A stretch of DNA of 64,000 bases, taken from NCBI GenBank assembly GCA_030220185.1, contig JASPKZ010001598.1, positions 2,376,501 to 2,440,500 of the forward strand, written 5' to 3'. This document shows positions 1 to 11,874 of this stretch, piece after piece (positions within the stretch are counted from its first letter, which is position 1; each line of letters begins with the position of its first letter). Below the pieces are notes generated by a model. That model saw nothing but the letters and a program-made list of their open reading frames with translations, was not told the DNA's origin and did no database searches. A program made the translations under genes and the position numbers. This DNA comes from Diploptera punctata. Lineage: Eukaryota; Arthropoda; Insecta; Blattodea; Blaberidae.

Positions 1-275
1 AAAAAAAAGCATGACAGCAGGATCGAAAAGGCGACCTCATGCATGGGAAACAGAAGTTCCCTCCACTAGACCACAACCATCTCTCCTAGAAATTGTCTGT
101 ATGAAGCGATGCAATACTCCACGACTTACTTGTACAAAGGGGATTAGACGTTTATTCTATTTCGGTTAATCGGACGCATTTTGTATTAGTAATGGAAGTA
201 AATAATTTTGTTATGCCTTGTGTTTTGTAAACAAAGTAATGAGACGTTACAATCCTTATTCATGTTCTATATATA

Positions 276-557
276 CTTACTTACTCTCTGGCACTATCGA
301 ACCCGTTGGTTCATCGCCGCGCGGACATCCCTATCCTGAGCTAATGTTTTCCAATCATTCCCTGTATAATCTACTTCCCTCAAATCATAGTTAATGTTAT
401 TCTCCCACCTCATTCTTGGTCTACCAACTGGGCGTTTTCCCTCTGGCTTTCCTACAAGAAGCTTCCATGCATGTCTTTCATTTCCCATACGTGCAACATG
501 TCCTGCCCATCGCAGTCTATGAGACTTAACTGTTCTTATTATATCTGGCTTCCTATA
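276..557 (-). mobile_element. LINE-A 3' end (RTE-like non-LTR retrotransposon), 5'-truncated
   Basis: The minus strand encodes the C-terminal tail of a LINE polyprotein. It carries the motifs GRPRMRWENN and YDLREVDYTGNDWK, then AQDRDV, the stop, and a short 3' tail made of gtaa/gtaagt repeats. The copy is cut off upstream at the residues reading YRKPD. Flanking 'tatatata' on both sides is a plausible target-site duplication. Compared with the 54830 copy, the WRAYV block near the end is damaged. The clade assignment (RTE-like) is from memory of family C-termini. Confidence 0.8.
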
Positions 558-596
558 TATATGAGCTCTTTTTTGTTTTATTTATTTATTTCCATG

Positions 597-836
597 CTAA
601 TTTATTATTTTTCATGTTATGCTTTGCAGCTTTACTAGGAAACTGTAGGTGTGGTAGCTTCCCGTTTCTTTCCACACCAGTGACCAATGATGATGATGAT
701 GATGATGATGATGAATGATGGCCGGATGATTTTCGGGGACCGTTGGGCGCTAAGCTTCCTGACATTTATCTTACAGGCGAGGAAAAATCCGGAAAAAAAT
801 CTCACCCAGGAGCCTGTCCCGACCGGGAATATTTCC
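597..836 (-). mobile_element. SINE-A, tRNA head missing
   Basis: On the minus strand it carries the SINE-A body: 'gacaaatgtcagg'-type block, 'ggtccccgaaaatc', a (ATC)n microsatellite, and 'gaagctaccacacctac'. The tRNA-derived head seen in the complete copy at 31724 is replaced by an AT tract. The ATC tract at 687-713 is longer than in other copies. Confidence 0.75.
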
Positions 837-939
837 ATATATATATACATTTATTTATATAACGAAGCCTGGTAACATGTATGAATTACGAAAATTAACG
901 ACGTTATTAAATAATAATAAATAAAAATATATGCCGGAC

Positions 940-1022
940 CAGAATCGAACGTGGACCCGCGTTGTCGGAAAAACAAGATATGAGCGACTGCTCAACTGAA
1001 GCCAACGGTACTAATGCTGCAT
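940..1022 (-). repeat. tRNA-like segment inside the long dispersed repeat
   Basis: On the minus strand, 'gttgagcagtcgctc' resembles an A-box region and 'cgttcgattctggtc' resembles a B box. The matching copy near 38150-38830 is split by LINE-N exactly within this B-box-like site. This may be the remnant of a tRNA-derived SINE head; no full cloverleaf was folded. Confidence 0.35.
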
Positions 1023-1542
1023 GAAGAGTGACTTACGCCGTCCGCTTTATACTGAAACGAGTCAGAACATGTAACAACATACTGGTGTGAATCGCTCTTC
1101 AAAACTCACTAAATTTCCATCATCAAGAGTTGCGCCATCATTTTTTTTTTCAAAGGCTGTACATAAAGAATAGCAAAAATATAAGTCCCATGTAGTGATG
1201 GTGATGTGAAGTCGGTATATATATTCAGGCAGGTTAGGGAGAAGACTGATTGCTCTAAGGTTCGCCCCTACACGTGTTTAAGAAGACAAGATCGCAAAAG
1301 AGGTCCAAGCAGCTACAAGATAGATTGCTGGCAACATTTGACTTTATCGGATTAACACAAATTGAGCGGAGAAGAAAAGGGAGAAAAATAACTGGACAAA
1401 TTACCAGAGGCATTCGAATAGAAATCCCAATTTGCTAGGAGAATACACAAAAAGAACCAAGGGGATTGAAAATGCAAGATACAAAGACTACAAGCAATGC
1501 CAAAAACAATGTGAAAATTAGAAGGGCCTATCTTCATAAGTA

Positions 1543-1738
1543 ACGTCAAATTATCGATAAATTCACATGTCACAAAGTGAATTTAGCTGAATATTTGGAA
1601 ATCAAGAGTGGCATTTGTTAGGACTATATAACGAATAAAATTAGGCTATTTACTCACAAATCATTTTTTAAATATAATCATTTTAAAATATTTATACATT
1701 TAATGTAAACGGCTATGTTTGAAAACAAATCAGAATTG
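1543..1738 (+). repeat. Repeat H fragment (5' portion)
   Basis: It shares the blocks 'atttggaaatcaagagtgg', 'catttgttagg', 'cgaataaaatta' and 'aatgtaaacggc' with the longer copies at 28075 and 42330. No protein is recognisable. The rest of the element is missing after 'gaaaacaaatcag'. The flanking stretch 1146-1542 holds nothing I recognise. Confidence 0.7.
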
Positions 1739-2404
1739 TTTGGTCATTACAATAAACAAATTATCTGATAATAATGTAATGGTAACTATGGAAAGTAATT
1801 CATTGATCTTTAAGTTGGAAGGAATTAACACACATAGGAAATTTCGTGAACATTTGAAGGACAAATACAACACAGTAAGTAATATTAATGAAATATATGT
1901 CACGATTTTAATACGTTCCAAACACATTATATTAGTATATAAAATTAATTTCAGTGTTGGGGATCTGTCCAGAATAGTTGTAGGGATTCAGCCAATTGTG
2001 GAAGAGAATTAAATTAAATATTAGACTAAAGATAATTTAAAGCAAGTGTAATATATGAGATTCACCAGCCTGTATTGCAGTAGCAGCATTTCCTCTCAGT
2101 CCTACTGCAAGCTTTGTGAAAGCAAGTCACAAGACTCTGTTTTTCAAAATTCCTATTTCCATTTGCGATATTTAATATCCTTCCAGATCTAATCCTGTGA
2201 TGTTACCTTCCATAATTCCTCGTTTGATATGATTTTGGTCTCTAAATTCTTAAAAAAAATAACAGTCATGTATTTATATGTACTTGCACTTTTCTATATA
2301 ATGTCTCACACCCACATAACAATATAATTTTCACATCGCTATTGAATATTAGTAATTTAGTTCTAGTTGAAATTTGTTTAGATCTCCACATGGGTGACGA
2401 TAAT

Positions 2405-2825
2405 ATTATTGAGAATACAGATTTTTGTGTTCTAATTCTAGCTTCAGTATCTTCCTCTGAACCTCTTTTCTTAAATCATTCTTCCTAAATACTGAAATTC
2501 GGCTACCTCCTCTATTTCTGTACCACTGATACGTAATCGCGTTTCAGTTGCATCATTTATTCTTTTTTTTATTCAGGCACAGTCCATCTGTGCTTGCTAC
2601 CTTCTCCAGATCTCCTATTTTTCTTTTGATGTCAGTTTTCCAATAAAAAAGCATAGCATATTCTAGATCTTCAAGTCTACCATTCGGATGCCAGTGGATC
2701 CCTCTATGATTGCATGCATTTGGCATTATGTCGTCTAAGACCAATACAAATAACAAAGATAATAGCAAACAACCTTTCTTACTCAACTCTGACAGGTAGT
2801 TTGTCCTGGTGTGATATATAACATA
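2405..2825 (-). pseudogene. LINE reverse-transcriptase relic (family R)
   Basis: The minus strand carries reverse-transcriptase motifs in order. 'QGCLLS' followed by LFVLVLDD is RT motif 4, GRLEDLEYA is the approach to the YADD box (the two aspartates are lost; it reads EYAML), then KIGDLEKVA. In a shifted frame ISGTEIEEVAEFQYLG is the IxxVxxFxYLG block. RNA-templated DNA synthesis is therefore impossible from this copy. Frame changes and the loss of the catalytic pair show decay. The segment 1740-2400 to its left holds nothing recognisable. Confidence 0.7.
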
Positions 2826-3119
2826 CTATATATATATATATAATATATAAGATAGCTTTTATATTTTGTCCTGCAATTTGTATAGTGTGTAAATTAATTA
2901 AAAATAATTTACCTGGTTATAGAGTAGTATAAAGAAGAAATTTTAGTTTTAGCAGGATGGTTATGTTACAATAAAGGCGAAGACCTAAAATCTAATTTAA
3001 GAATTATATTATTGGACTGACCAGTCTCATGGGCCAAACTAGATTTTTAATCAACCAACCAGGAGTATTTTAAGGCCAATGTTCTGAAATCTGCGGAGCT
3101 AACCACATATTTATACCAA

Positions 3120-3425
3120 TCGTTAGCCAGTGGCCGGAGCTTCTGACTTTAGTTCATGGGGTCCCGGGTTCGAATCCCGATCAGACCACCAGTCATTTTT
3201 TAAGGGGAATTATTGCTATGGCCACATGTGGTCTAGATTTAGGTTAAGTTTAGGTTTTTTGGACTCTCCTGACGCTTTATTATCATTCATTGTATATCAA
3301 ATCTATTATAACGTAATCCACATATCACGCGCCCCAACCTAAGAAGTGGGTTGTAATTCCGCCAATGTCAGGAGAGCATACCACAAATGTCATAAAGACA
3401 ACCTGGAGGCATTATTAAAAAGCAT
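3120..3425 (+). mobile_element. tRNA-derived SINE-Q inside array unit 1
   Basis: The head has an A-box-like 'tggccggagcttctgac' and a perfect pol III B box 'ggttcgaatcc' at 3168-3178, followed by 'gatcagaccacca'. This resembles a serine/leucine-type tRNA. The body continues through 'ggccacatgtggtctaga' to about 3425. Units 2 and 3 keep the B box but lost the first ~20 bp of the head at the tandem junction. Confidence 0.6.
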
Positions 3426-4873
3426 GTTGTTAGGGTAGTTTATACAGGCTGCTTGTTTATTCTCTGTTGGAGTAACCTGGTGTAATATTGGAATGTCATG
3501 TGTCAGTTCAGGTTATCGATTTTTAAAGCCACAGCTCAAAGTAGACTTCAAAAAATTGCTGTGGCAAGGTGTAGGCCTTGATACCAACGCTGCGGATTAC
3601 GCGAAATGCTACTGGCTGACATCGTTAAAATCTTCAGATTTATTTATAAAATATCAACCAGATGCCACATCAGTTAGAGACAAGAAATTTTTGTTTTAGC
3701 AGGAAAGTAATGTTATAATAAAGGCCAATGTTTAATTTGTCGGTCCCGGAGATAAAAGTTGGAATTGACACCGAATTAAAAAAATGTTCAAAGTTTAATT
3801 TGTCGGTGCCCTGTTGTAATGATAGTGGGAACCGACTCCAAAAATTGTGGAAATTATTTTGATGCAACGAAGAGAACAAAAAAAAATCTTCGGAATTATT
3901 TATAAATTTTCAAAGATATTCCATTAGCAGCCATAACAGTTGAAAAAATAATAATATGAAAGTATTTAATAAAAAAATTCAAGCGTAACAATTATATTTG
4001 AAATACAAGATGTTTAAATATTAAAATAAGCAAATAATTAACAAATTATCTACGTTTTGTTATTCATAAATCACCAATAACTATTCTAGTAACTATTTGC
4101 TGATTGAGCTGCCATCTTATGTGGGAAAATTTCAATATACTAACGGCATAAACTCCATCACGAACTTATTACAGAGTGACATCTGAATGTTCAACTAACT
4201 ACTAACTGCGCTTTAAAATTGTATGATTTCACTGCGGTCCGACACATTTAATTAATTGGTACGAGAAATAAGTACAACCTTTTTTCTTTTTTTTCTGTAA
4301 TGCCATGTGTCATTTGAGGTTATCGGTTTTTAAAGCCAACGCTCAAAGTAGACTTGAAAAATTGCTATGGCAAGGTATAGGCCTGATACCAATGCCGCGG
4401 ATTACGCGAAACGCAACTGGCCGACATCGTTAAAACCATCAGATTTATTTATAAAATATCAACCAGATGCCACATCAGTTAGAGACAAGAAATTATATTT
4501 TAGCAGGATGGTTATGTTATAATAAAGGCCAAAATTTAATTTGTCGGTCCCCTCCTGTCAAAATTATGAAAATAAATTAATGCAATGAAGACAAAAAAAA
4601 AAATCTTCAGAATTAGTGCCCTCTTGTAATGATAGTGGGAACCGACTCCAAAAATTGTGGAAATTATTTTGATGCAACGAAGACAACAAAAAAAAAATCT
4701 TCGGAATTATTTATAAATTTTCAAAGATATTCCATTAGCAGCCATAACAGTTGAAAAAATAATAATATGAAAGTATTTAATAAAAAAATTCAAGCGTAAC
4801 AATTATATTTGAAATACAAGATGTTTAAATATTAAAATAAGCAAATAATTAACAAATTATCTACGTTTTGTTA

Positions 4874-5160
4874 GCTTCTGACTTTAGTTCATGGGGTCCC
4901 GGGTTCGAATCCCGATCAGACCACCAGTCATTTTTTAAGGGGAATTATTGCTATGGCCACATGTGGTCTGGATTTAGGTTAAGTTTAGGTTTTTTGGACT
5001 CTCCTGACGCTTTATTATCATTCATTGTATATCAAATCTATTATAACGTAATCCACATATCACGCGCCCCAACCTAAGAAGTGGGTTGTAATTCCGCCAA
5101 TGTCAGGAGAGCATACCACAAATGTCATAAAGACAACCTGGAGGCATTATTAAAAAGCAT
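4874..5160 (+). mobile_element. SINE-Q copy in array unit 2, head truncated
   Basis: Identical to the unit 1 copy from 'gcttctgac' onward, with B box 'ggttcgaatcc'. The A-box part is missing because the unit boundary falls there. It was probably duplicated with the array rather than inserted independently. Confidence 0.6.
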
Positions 5161-6607
5161 GTTGTTAGGGTAGTTTATACAGGCTGCTTGTTTATTCTCT
5201 GTTGGAGTAACCTGGTGTAATATTGGAATGTCATGTGTCAGTTCAGGTTATCGATTTTTAAAGCCACAGCTCAAAGTAGACTTCAAAAAATTGCTGTGGC
5301 AAGGTGTAGGCCTTGATACCAACGCTGCGGATTACGCGAAATGCTACTGGCTGACATCGTTAAAATCTTCAGATTTATTTATAACATATCAACCAGATGC
5401 CACATCAGTTAGAGACAAGAAATTTTTGTTTTAGCAGGAAAGTAATGTTATAATAAAGGCCAATGTTTAATTTGTCGGTCCCGGAGATAAAAGTTGGAAT
5501 TGACACCGAATTAAAAAATTGTTCAAAGTTTAATTTGTCGGTGCCCTGTTGTAATGATAGTGGGAACCAACTCCAAAAATTGTGGAAATTATTTTGATGC
5601 AACGAAGACAACAAAAAAAAATCTTCGGAATTATTTATAAATTTTCAAAGATATTCCATTAGCAGCCATAACAGTTGAAAAAATAATAATATGAAAGTAT
5701 TTAATAAAAAAATTCAAGCGTAACAATTATATTTGAAATACAAGATGTTTAAATATTAAAATAAGCAAATAATTAACAAATTATCTACGTTTTGTTATTC
5801 ATAAATCACCAATAACTATTCTAGTAACTATTTGCTGATTGAGCTGCCATCTTAGGTGGGAAAATTTCAATATACTAACGGCATAAACTCCATCACGAAC
5901 TTATTACAGAGTGACATCTGAATGTTCAACTAACTACTAACTGCGCTTTAAAATTGTATGATTTCACTGCGGTCCGACACATTTAATTAATTGGTACGAG
6001 AAATAAGTACAACCTTTTTTCTTTTTTTTCTGTAATGCCATGTGTCATTTGAGGTTATCGGTTTTTAAAGCCAACGCTCAAAGTAGACTTGAAAAATTGC
6101 TATGGCAAGGTATAGGCCTGATACCAATGCCGCGGATTACGCGAAACGCAACTGGCCGACATCGTTAAAACCATCAGATTTATTTATAAAATATCAACCA
6201 GATGCCACATCAGTTAGAGACAAGAAATTATATTTTAGCAGGATAGTTATGTTATAATAAAGGCCAAAATTTAATTTGTCGGTCCCCTCCTGTCAAAATT
6301 ATGAAAATAAATTAATGCAATGAAGACAAAAAAAAAATCTTCAGAATTAGTGCCCTCTTGTAATGATAGTGGGAACCGACTCCAAAAATTGTGGAAATTA
6401 TTTTGATGCAACGAAGACAACAAAAAAAAAATCTTCGGAATTATTTATAAATTTTCAAAGATATTCCATTAGCAGCCATAACAGTTGAAAAAATAATAAT
6501 ATGAAAGTATTTAATAAAAAAATTCAAGCGTAACAATTATATTTGAAATACAAGATGTTTAAATATTAAAATAAGCAAATAATTAACAAATTATCTACGT
6601 TTTGTTA

Positions 6608-6893
6608 GCTTCTGACTTTAGTTCATGGGGTCCCGGGTTCGAATCCCGATCAGACCACCAGTCATTTTTTAAGGGGAATTATTGCTATGGCCACATGTGG
6701 TCTGGATTTAGGTTAAGTTTAGGTTTTTTGGACTCTCCTGACGCTTTATTATCATTCATTGTATATCAAATCTATTATAACGTAATCCACATATCACGCG
6801 CCCCAACCTAAGAAGTGGGTTGTAATTCCCAATGTCAGGAGAGCATACCACAAATGTCATAAAGACAACCTGGAGGCATTATTAAAAAGCATG
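6608..6893 (+). mobile_element. SINE-Q copy in array unit 3, head truncated
   Basis: Same junction and B box as in unit 2, and shares the 'gtggtctgg' variant with unit 2 against 'gtggtctag' in unit 1. Units 2 and 3 are thus closer to each other than to unit 1. It carries a 3-bp loss at 'aattcccaatgtc'. Confidence 0.6.
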
Positions 6894-8394
6894 TTGTTAG
6901 GGTAGTTTATACAGGCTGCTTGTTTATTCTCTGTTGGAGTAACCTGGTGTAATATTGGAATGTCATGTGTCAGTTCAGGTTATCGATTTTTAAAGCCACA
7001 GCTCAAAGTAGACTTCAAAAATTGCTGTGGCAAGGTGTAGGCCTTGATACCAACGCTGCGGATTACGCGAAATGCTACTGGCTGACATCGTTAAAATCTT
7101 CAGATTTATTTATAAATATCAACCAGATGCCACATCAGTTAGAGACAAGAAATTTTTGTTTTAGCAGGAAAGTAATGTTATAATAAAGGCCAATGTTTAA
7201 TTTGTCGGTCCCGGAGATAAAAGTTGGAATTGACACCGAATTAAAAAAATGTTCAAAGTTTAATTTGTCGGTGCCCTGTTGTAATGATAGTGGGAACCGA
7301 CTCCAAAAATTGTGGAAATTATTTTGATGCAACGAAGATAACAAAAAAAAAATCTTCGGAATTATTTATAAATTTTCAAAGATATTCCATTAGCAGCCAT
7401 AACAGTTGAAAAAATAATAATATGAAAGTATTTAATAAAACAATTCAAGCGTAACAATTATATTTGAAATACAAGATGTTTAAATATTAAAATAAGCAAA
7501 TAATTAACAAATTATCTACGTTTTGTTATTCATAAATCACCAATAACTATTCTAGTAACTATTTGCTGATTGAGCTGCCATCTTATGTGGGAAAATTTCA
7601 ATATACTAACGGCATAAACTCCATCACGAACTTATTACAGAGTGACATCTGAATGTTCAACTAACTACTAACTGCGCTTTAAAATTGTATGATTTCACTG
7701 CGGTCCGACACATTTAATTAATTGGTACGAGAAATAAGTACAACCTTTTTTCTTTTTTTTCTGTAATGCCATGTGTCATTTGAGGTTATCGGTTTTTAAA
7801 GCCAACGCTCAAAGTAGACTTCAAAAATTGCTGTGGCAAGGTATAGGCCTGATACAAACGCCGCAGATTACGCGAAACGCTACTGGCCGACATCCTTAAA
7901 ATTTTAAGAATCATGTATAAAATTTCAACCAGATGCCACATCAGTTAGAGACAAGACATTTTAGTTTTATGGATGGTTATATTACGATAAATGCGATGGC
8001 TTAATATGTAATTTAAGAATTATATTACTGGACTGACCAGTCTCATGGGCTAATGGTCGGAGCTTCTGACTTCGGTTCATGGGGTCCCTGGTTCGATAAA
8101 TGAATACATGAAATCTCTCTCAATTGGAATATTCTGTTTTTAATCATTTGCGTGAACGGGTCCTTTTAGTTTGACCTTAGCCTCCCTCATATCAACCATT
8201 CCATTTCTCCCTTTCCTCTTCGGTCCATGGCTTTTATTTCCCCGTATTTGTTATTCCAAACTTCCGGAGGTGTCCGCTGTACGTCGTCCATCCATGTTTT
8301 TTTTTCGGTTCTTCCGTTTTGTTTTTACATGTTTTGTTTTGTTAATTTTTCTTTTAATCCACACATAACCCAAAAAAAGGGGGGACAGGACACA

Positions 8395-8508
8395 AACCCC
8401 CCCGAACCCAGGGTAGAGATTTAAAAAATCCAATCCCTACCCCGCCAGGAATCGAACCCGGGTCGCCGGAGTGGAAGGTAGGGACTCTACCGACTACGCC
8501 ACGGCGAC
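8395..8508 (-). mobile_element. tRNA-derived SINE-E head
   Basis: The minus strand starts with 'cgccgtggcgtagtcggtag' (A-box region) and has 'cccgggttcgattcc' (B box), then 'tggcggggtaggg'. This is a tRNA-like 5' region. The body downstream on the minus strand runs into the C-rich stretch at 8378-8404 and possibly to ~8290. Only one copy occurs in the window, so the 3' end is uncertain. Confidence 0.6.
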
Positions 8509-8514
8509 AGATAA

Positions 8515-8760
8515 CAATTGTAACCTTGGTCTCCCAACTTTTCTCTTTCCATCCAGCTTAGCGTTTGATATCCTGGGCAAACGTGTCTCGTTCATTCTGC
8601 AAATATGGTCCAACGATTCGATAGTCTAACTTTAATATCTATAACTACTCGTATATCGTTATCTTTATATAGGTCATACATTTCCTGGTTAGTTTTTATT
8701 CTACAGGTACCCTTATCCTTAATTGGACTATATATTTTCCTTAAGATAATCGGAATATTT
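8515..8760 (-). pseudogene. LINE C-terminal relic
   Basis: The minus strand reads, with frame breaks, KGTCRIKTNQEMYDLYKD then IKVRLSNRW. This resembles the LINE C-terminal 'R.R.N.E...LY..PDIV..IK..RLRW.GH' block. No intact motif remains and the match is by eye. Confidence 0.45.
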
Positions 8761-8807
8761 TTCTGAACAATGTTTCCTCTAATAGGATGTTTTTGCAGAA
8801 AGCTATT

Positions 8808-8850
<43 letters not shown>

Positions 8851-8854
<4 letters not shown>

Positions 8855-9143
8855 ACGGCTGTGGTCTCGAGGTAGCGTGCTGCTTTGTCACGCAGCCGGG
8901 CCGGGTTCGATTCCTGGTAGGGAGAAGCACCTGGGTGAGCTTTTTTTCGGCGTTTTTTCCTCACCTGTAAGACAAATGTCAGGAAGCGTAGGGCCCAACG
9001 GTCCCCGAAAATCATCCGGCCATCATCATCATCACCATCCTTATAATTATCATCATCATCCTTCACCGGTATGGAAAGCAACGGCAAGCTACCACACCTA
9101 TAATTCCCTAGTAAAGCTGCAAAGCATAGCAGAATTACTATGG
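8851..9143 (+). mobile_element. SINE-A, nearly full length
   Basis: Starts 'gtccacggctgtggtctcga' (A box) and has 'gggttcgattcc' (B box), then the body and the closing 'cagaattactatgg'. It is flanked by (AT)n at 8812-8850 and by (AAAT)n plus (AT)n at 9144-9191. A pol III transcript is expected from the boxes, but this is inferred. Confidence 0.85.
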
Positions 9144-9282
9144 ATAAATAAATAAATAAATAAATAAATAAATATATATATATATATATATGCAAATAAT
9201 TAAATTTAAAAAAAGTTAAAAATCGCTATGAGCATACAAACATGTTATACGATAACATTTACAACGATATAATAGGATCCAT

Positions 9283-9611
9283 CCACAGTAATTCTGCCCG
9301 TGGGCAGGTCTTTCACTGCAATCATAGCATTTTCATGCTATGCTTGCAGTTTTACTAGGGAATTGTAGGTGTGGTAGCTTCCCGTTGCTTTCCACTCCGG
9401 TGAAGGATGATGATGATAATGATAAGGATGACGATGATGGCCATATGATTTCGGGGATCGTTTTGGCCTTAAAGTTTTCCTGACATTTGTCTTACAGGTG
9501 AGGAAAAACCCCAATAAAAACCTCACCCAGAAAAACTGCCCCGACCGGGGATAGAACTCGGGCCCGCTGCGTGACAAGGCGGCACGCTACCTCGAGACCA
9601 CAGCGGTGGAC
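9283..9611 (-). mobile_element. SINE-A, full length
   Basis: The minus strand runs from 'gtccaccgctgtggtctcga' near 9611 to the 3' end 'actgtgg' at 9283. It includes the palindromic 'gcatagcatgaaaatgctat' block near the 3' end. The 7-bp 'tataata' on both sides may be the target-site duplication. Confidence 0.85.
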
Positions 9612-10045
9612 TATAATATGATAATTTTATGATCATAAAATGTTTCGCGGGGAGACGTTAACTTGTCTCAATGGGAATTATTTTCTGAAGGCCTTCCTAC
9701 ACCCGCAACCCATAATCTTGAGCAGGTAGCTGTGTCAAGATGAACCTCATCGAGGTTAGTTGCCTGGTATATAATATAAACCGGCAACAATGAGCAGGTG
9801 GAAATCTGTGACACCCGATCCATTGTTGTTGTGCAACATCAATGGACTTAATGCAGCTTTCTTCTTAAACACACAGTGTAGCAAGATCAAAGCTGGGGGA
9901 CCGGATTCATTATTATATACCACGTAACTTCCGATACTACGTTGCTATTAGAATCTGGATTCGTATGTAATTACATTTTTTTTCCTTCACATGTTCTTTC
10001 GTAACACAACCGTAAATGTTGACGATTCACACACATCTTGATGCA
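9612..10045. other. Unassigned stretch
   Basis: I recognise no gene or element family here. It is moderately GC-balanced and contains 'gatgaacctcatcgaggtta', a short imperfect dyad. Confidence 0.4.
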
Positions 10046-10049
10046 TATT

Positions 10050-10350
10050 CAAGTTTGATGTGATGTGCCTTTGGCATGGATTCCCTGAAGTAGTCCTCAC
10101 CCGGAGAACCGAATGGGAGACTATTTTACCTCTCGAAAATTTTACCCCAGTGGAACCCATGTCCGCATTTCTTTAAGGTTGTATGTATACGGTAAAAGAT
10201 CGTGACTCATTCGACAAAGGTACTTTTTTCGTCTGGCTTATCACCTTCGACCAGTCCGGCATGGGTAAACTTATCGGCAGCAATGCTACCGCCGGCACAG
10301 CTCTTGGGATCATTTAATCACGCAAGCCACTCCACCACACGACAAGGTAA
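10050..10350 (-). mobile_element. SINE-G
   Basis: The minus strand begins near 'gtggagtggcttgcgtg', an A-box-like tRNA start. It shares the whole body, including 'ccatgccggactggtcgaag' and 'gaaaagccagacg', with the copy at 57795-58105. No clear canonical B box is visible, so tRNA origin is only likely. Confidence 0.65.
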
Positions 10351-10357
10351 TGATACC

Positions 10358-10690
10358 ATAGAATACTACATAACAGTGAACTACATGGTCTTTGTAGGAA
10401 GCCAGATATAATAAGAACAGTTAAGTCTCGTAGACTGCGATGGACAGGACATGTGGCATGAATGGGGGAATGAAAGACGTGCATGGAAGCTTCTTGTAGG
10501 AAAACCAAAGGGAAAACGCCCAGTTGGTAGACCAAGAATGAGGTGGGGAATAACATTAACTATGATTTGAGGGAAGTATATTGTACAGGGAATGATTGGA
10601 AAACATTAGCTCAGGATATGGGTGTATGGAGAGCTTATGTCCGCGCGGCCATGAACCTACGGGTTCGAAGTGCCAGTGAGTTAGTTGAGT
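10358..10690 (+). mobile_element. LINE-A 3' end
   Basis: Encodes, with frameshifts, the LINE-A C-terminus from LHGLYRKPDIIRTVKSRRLRW-like residues through GKRPVGRPRMRW to the final 'gtgccagtgagttag'. It directly abuts SINE-G. Confidence 0.8.
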
Positions 10691-11057
10691 TATTACATTT
10701 TTACATAAAATGGTCTTAAAATGCAAGTTCACAAAATATTTGTGTACTCTACACCTGCTAGGAAACAGGTAAAATGTCTGTATGATTTGAACATCAACTC
10801 TGGAGAATCAACTCTGGATTTGATGGACAGGTTATAGCCATATATCACTAAAATTTGTGTGATCAATCCTGTTGAGAAGGACAATCTCACATTGAAACAC
10901 AACAAAACAAACCCTCAAACGTTTATTACGTATATACCTGAGCTAATATTTATGTATTGTCTCGTGACAAGCGTGATGATTTTAATAAAATAAAAAGCAT
11001 GCTACAATGACAAATTCAAAACTTTAGTTACCTTCTCATCCGCATTTTATTCTTAAA

Positions 11058-11640
11058 CTGGCTAAAACCCGGCCTGCGCTGCTACACCTACAGTAAATAA
11101 ATGATGTGTTTTTACGTTTAGTTGAATAAGTAATAGGAAACATAATGATAAATTTGCTCTCTTCGTTATTGTAGCTGAAACAGCAATAAACTAATTAATT
11201 CTATTTCCAAATTACCTTTCATACAATCTAAACAGTAAATAAAATTTCATCTTCCAAAATGTAATATTCAAGCAATCACTGTAAGTAATTTTATTTATAA
11301 GAATACATTTTTGCGTAATTTTTCTTGAATGTGATGTATCTTCTTTATTATTTTATTTAAAATTAAGTTTTATTTCATTTATGTTCATTTGAGTACGTGG
11401 AACTTTACCCCGCTATCGTTATGATAAGCTGATGTATTTAGCGTGAATATCGTAATTATTTTTAGATACAATGTGCTGATTACCCGGCGTTACCCGGGAA
11501 TCTCGTATCCCGATGTGCTTGGCATAAAGGAGCTGAAACACAAAATTCGTTATAAAAGAATACCCTCCGTGCGCTCCTACGCTTGCCCGGAAATCTACTT
11601 ATCCCGATCTAAATGAACATTTGACCATAGATTATTTAAA
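11058..11640 (-). mobile_element. Helitron relic, related to 50172-50972
   Basis: The minus strand shares the blocks 'tcatttatg/ccaag', 'cccgggtaacgccgggtaat' and 'taattacgatat' with the Helitron at 50172. Its 3' end reads 'gtgtagcagcgcaggccggg' then 'ttttagccag', a degenerate CTAG terminus at 11058-11061. The 5' TC end was not located with certainty. Confidence 0.6.
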
Positions 11641-11874
11641 AACTGACGTATAGAAGTACGAAAAATAGATAAAATGACCTAAAATAAATAAAATTTGTAA
11701 AATGACGATCAGAAAAAAAGTGAAAAAAAGTGCATTTTAATGACCTATAAAAACCTCTTATATCTAACATATTTATTGCTCAATGCACAATTATTAATCT
11801 GCATCGTCTCTGACAACTCATAAAAAAGATGACATTTCATCAAAGTCCGGGCCCTAATTATAACCAACATTATA

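Larger units (their letters stand above)
1..1145 (-). repeat. Long dispersed repeat, copy 1 (inverted relative to 37975-39660)
   Basis: Read on the minus strand, this stretch follows the plus strand of 37975-39660 block by block. Block 1-275 matches 39375-39660, 597-836 matches the SINE-A at 39046-39333, 840-925 matches 38940-39050, and 940-1145 matches 37985-38170 plus 38816-38830. Copy 1 is interrupted by LINE-A at 276-557 and copy 2 by LINE-N at 38171-38815. The outermost ~85 bp looks tRNA-like on the minus strand, with 'tggtctagtgg' as a possible A box. The window edge truncates this copy. Confidence 0.75.
2935..8100 (+). repeat. Higher-order tandem array, unit ~1,735 bp
   Basis: Near-identical units begin at 3139, 4874 and 6608 (spacings 1,735 and 1,734 bp). 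Each unit contains two related halves. A ~200-bp core, recognisable by 'gttatcg/gatttttaaagcca', lies at 3492, 4299, 5227, 6035, 6960 and 7767, alternating 807 and ~927 bp. The block around 'tgtttaaatattaaaataag' also occurs twice per unit. Small open frames in each unit (for example 3130-3342, 3493-3699) recur only because the DNA recurs. The junction between units reads 'gttttgtta' directly joined to 'gcttctgac'. Confidence 0.9.

Noticed and set aside
3130..7344. Recurring ~70-codon frames suggesting a small gene family
   Set aside because: They recur only because the DNA is a tandem array. The reading includes the pol III B box of a SINE, and no coding conservation pattern is visible.
2935..8100. 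A CRISPR-like array
   Set aside because: Repeat units are ~0.8-1.7 kb with no short regular spacers, and the genome is eukaryotic.
8806..9195. 122- and 129-codon frames on opposite strands
   Set aside because: Both are readings through SINE-A and AT tracts, with no host-gene features.
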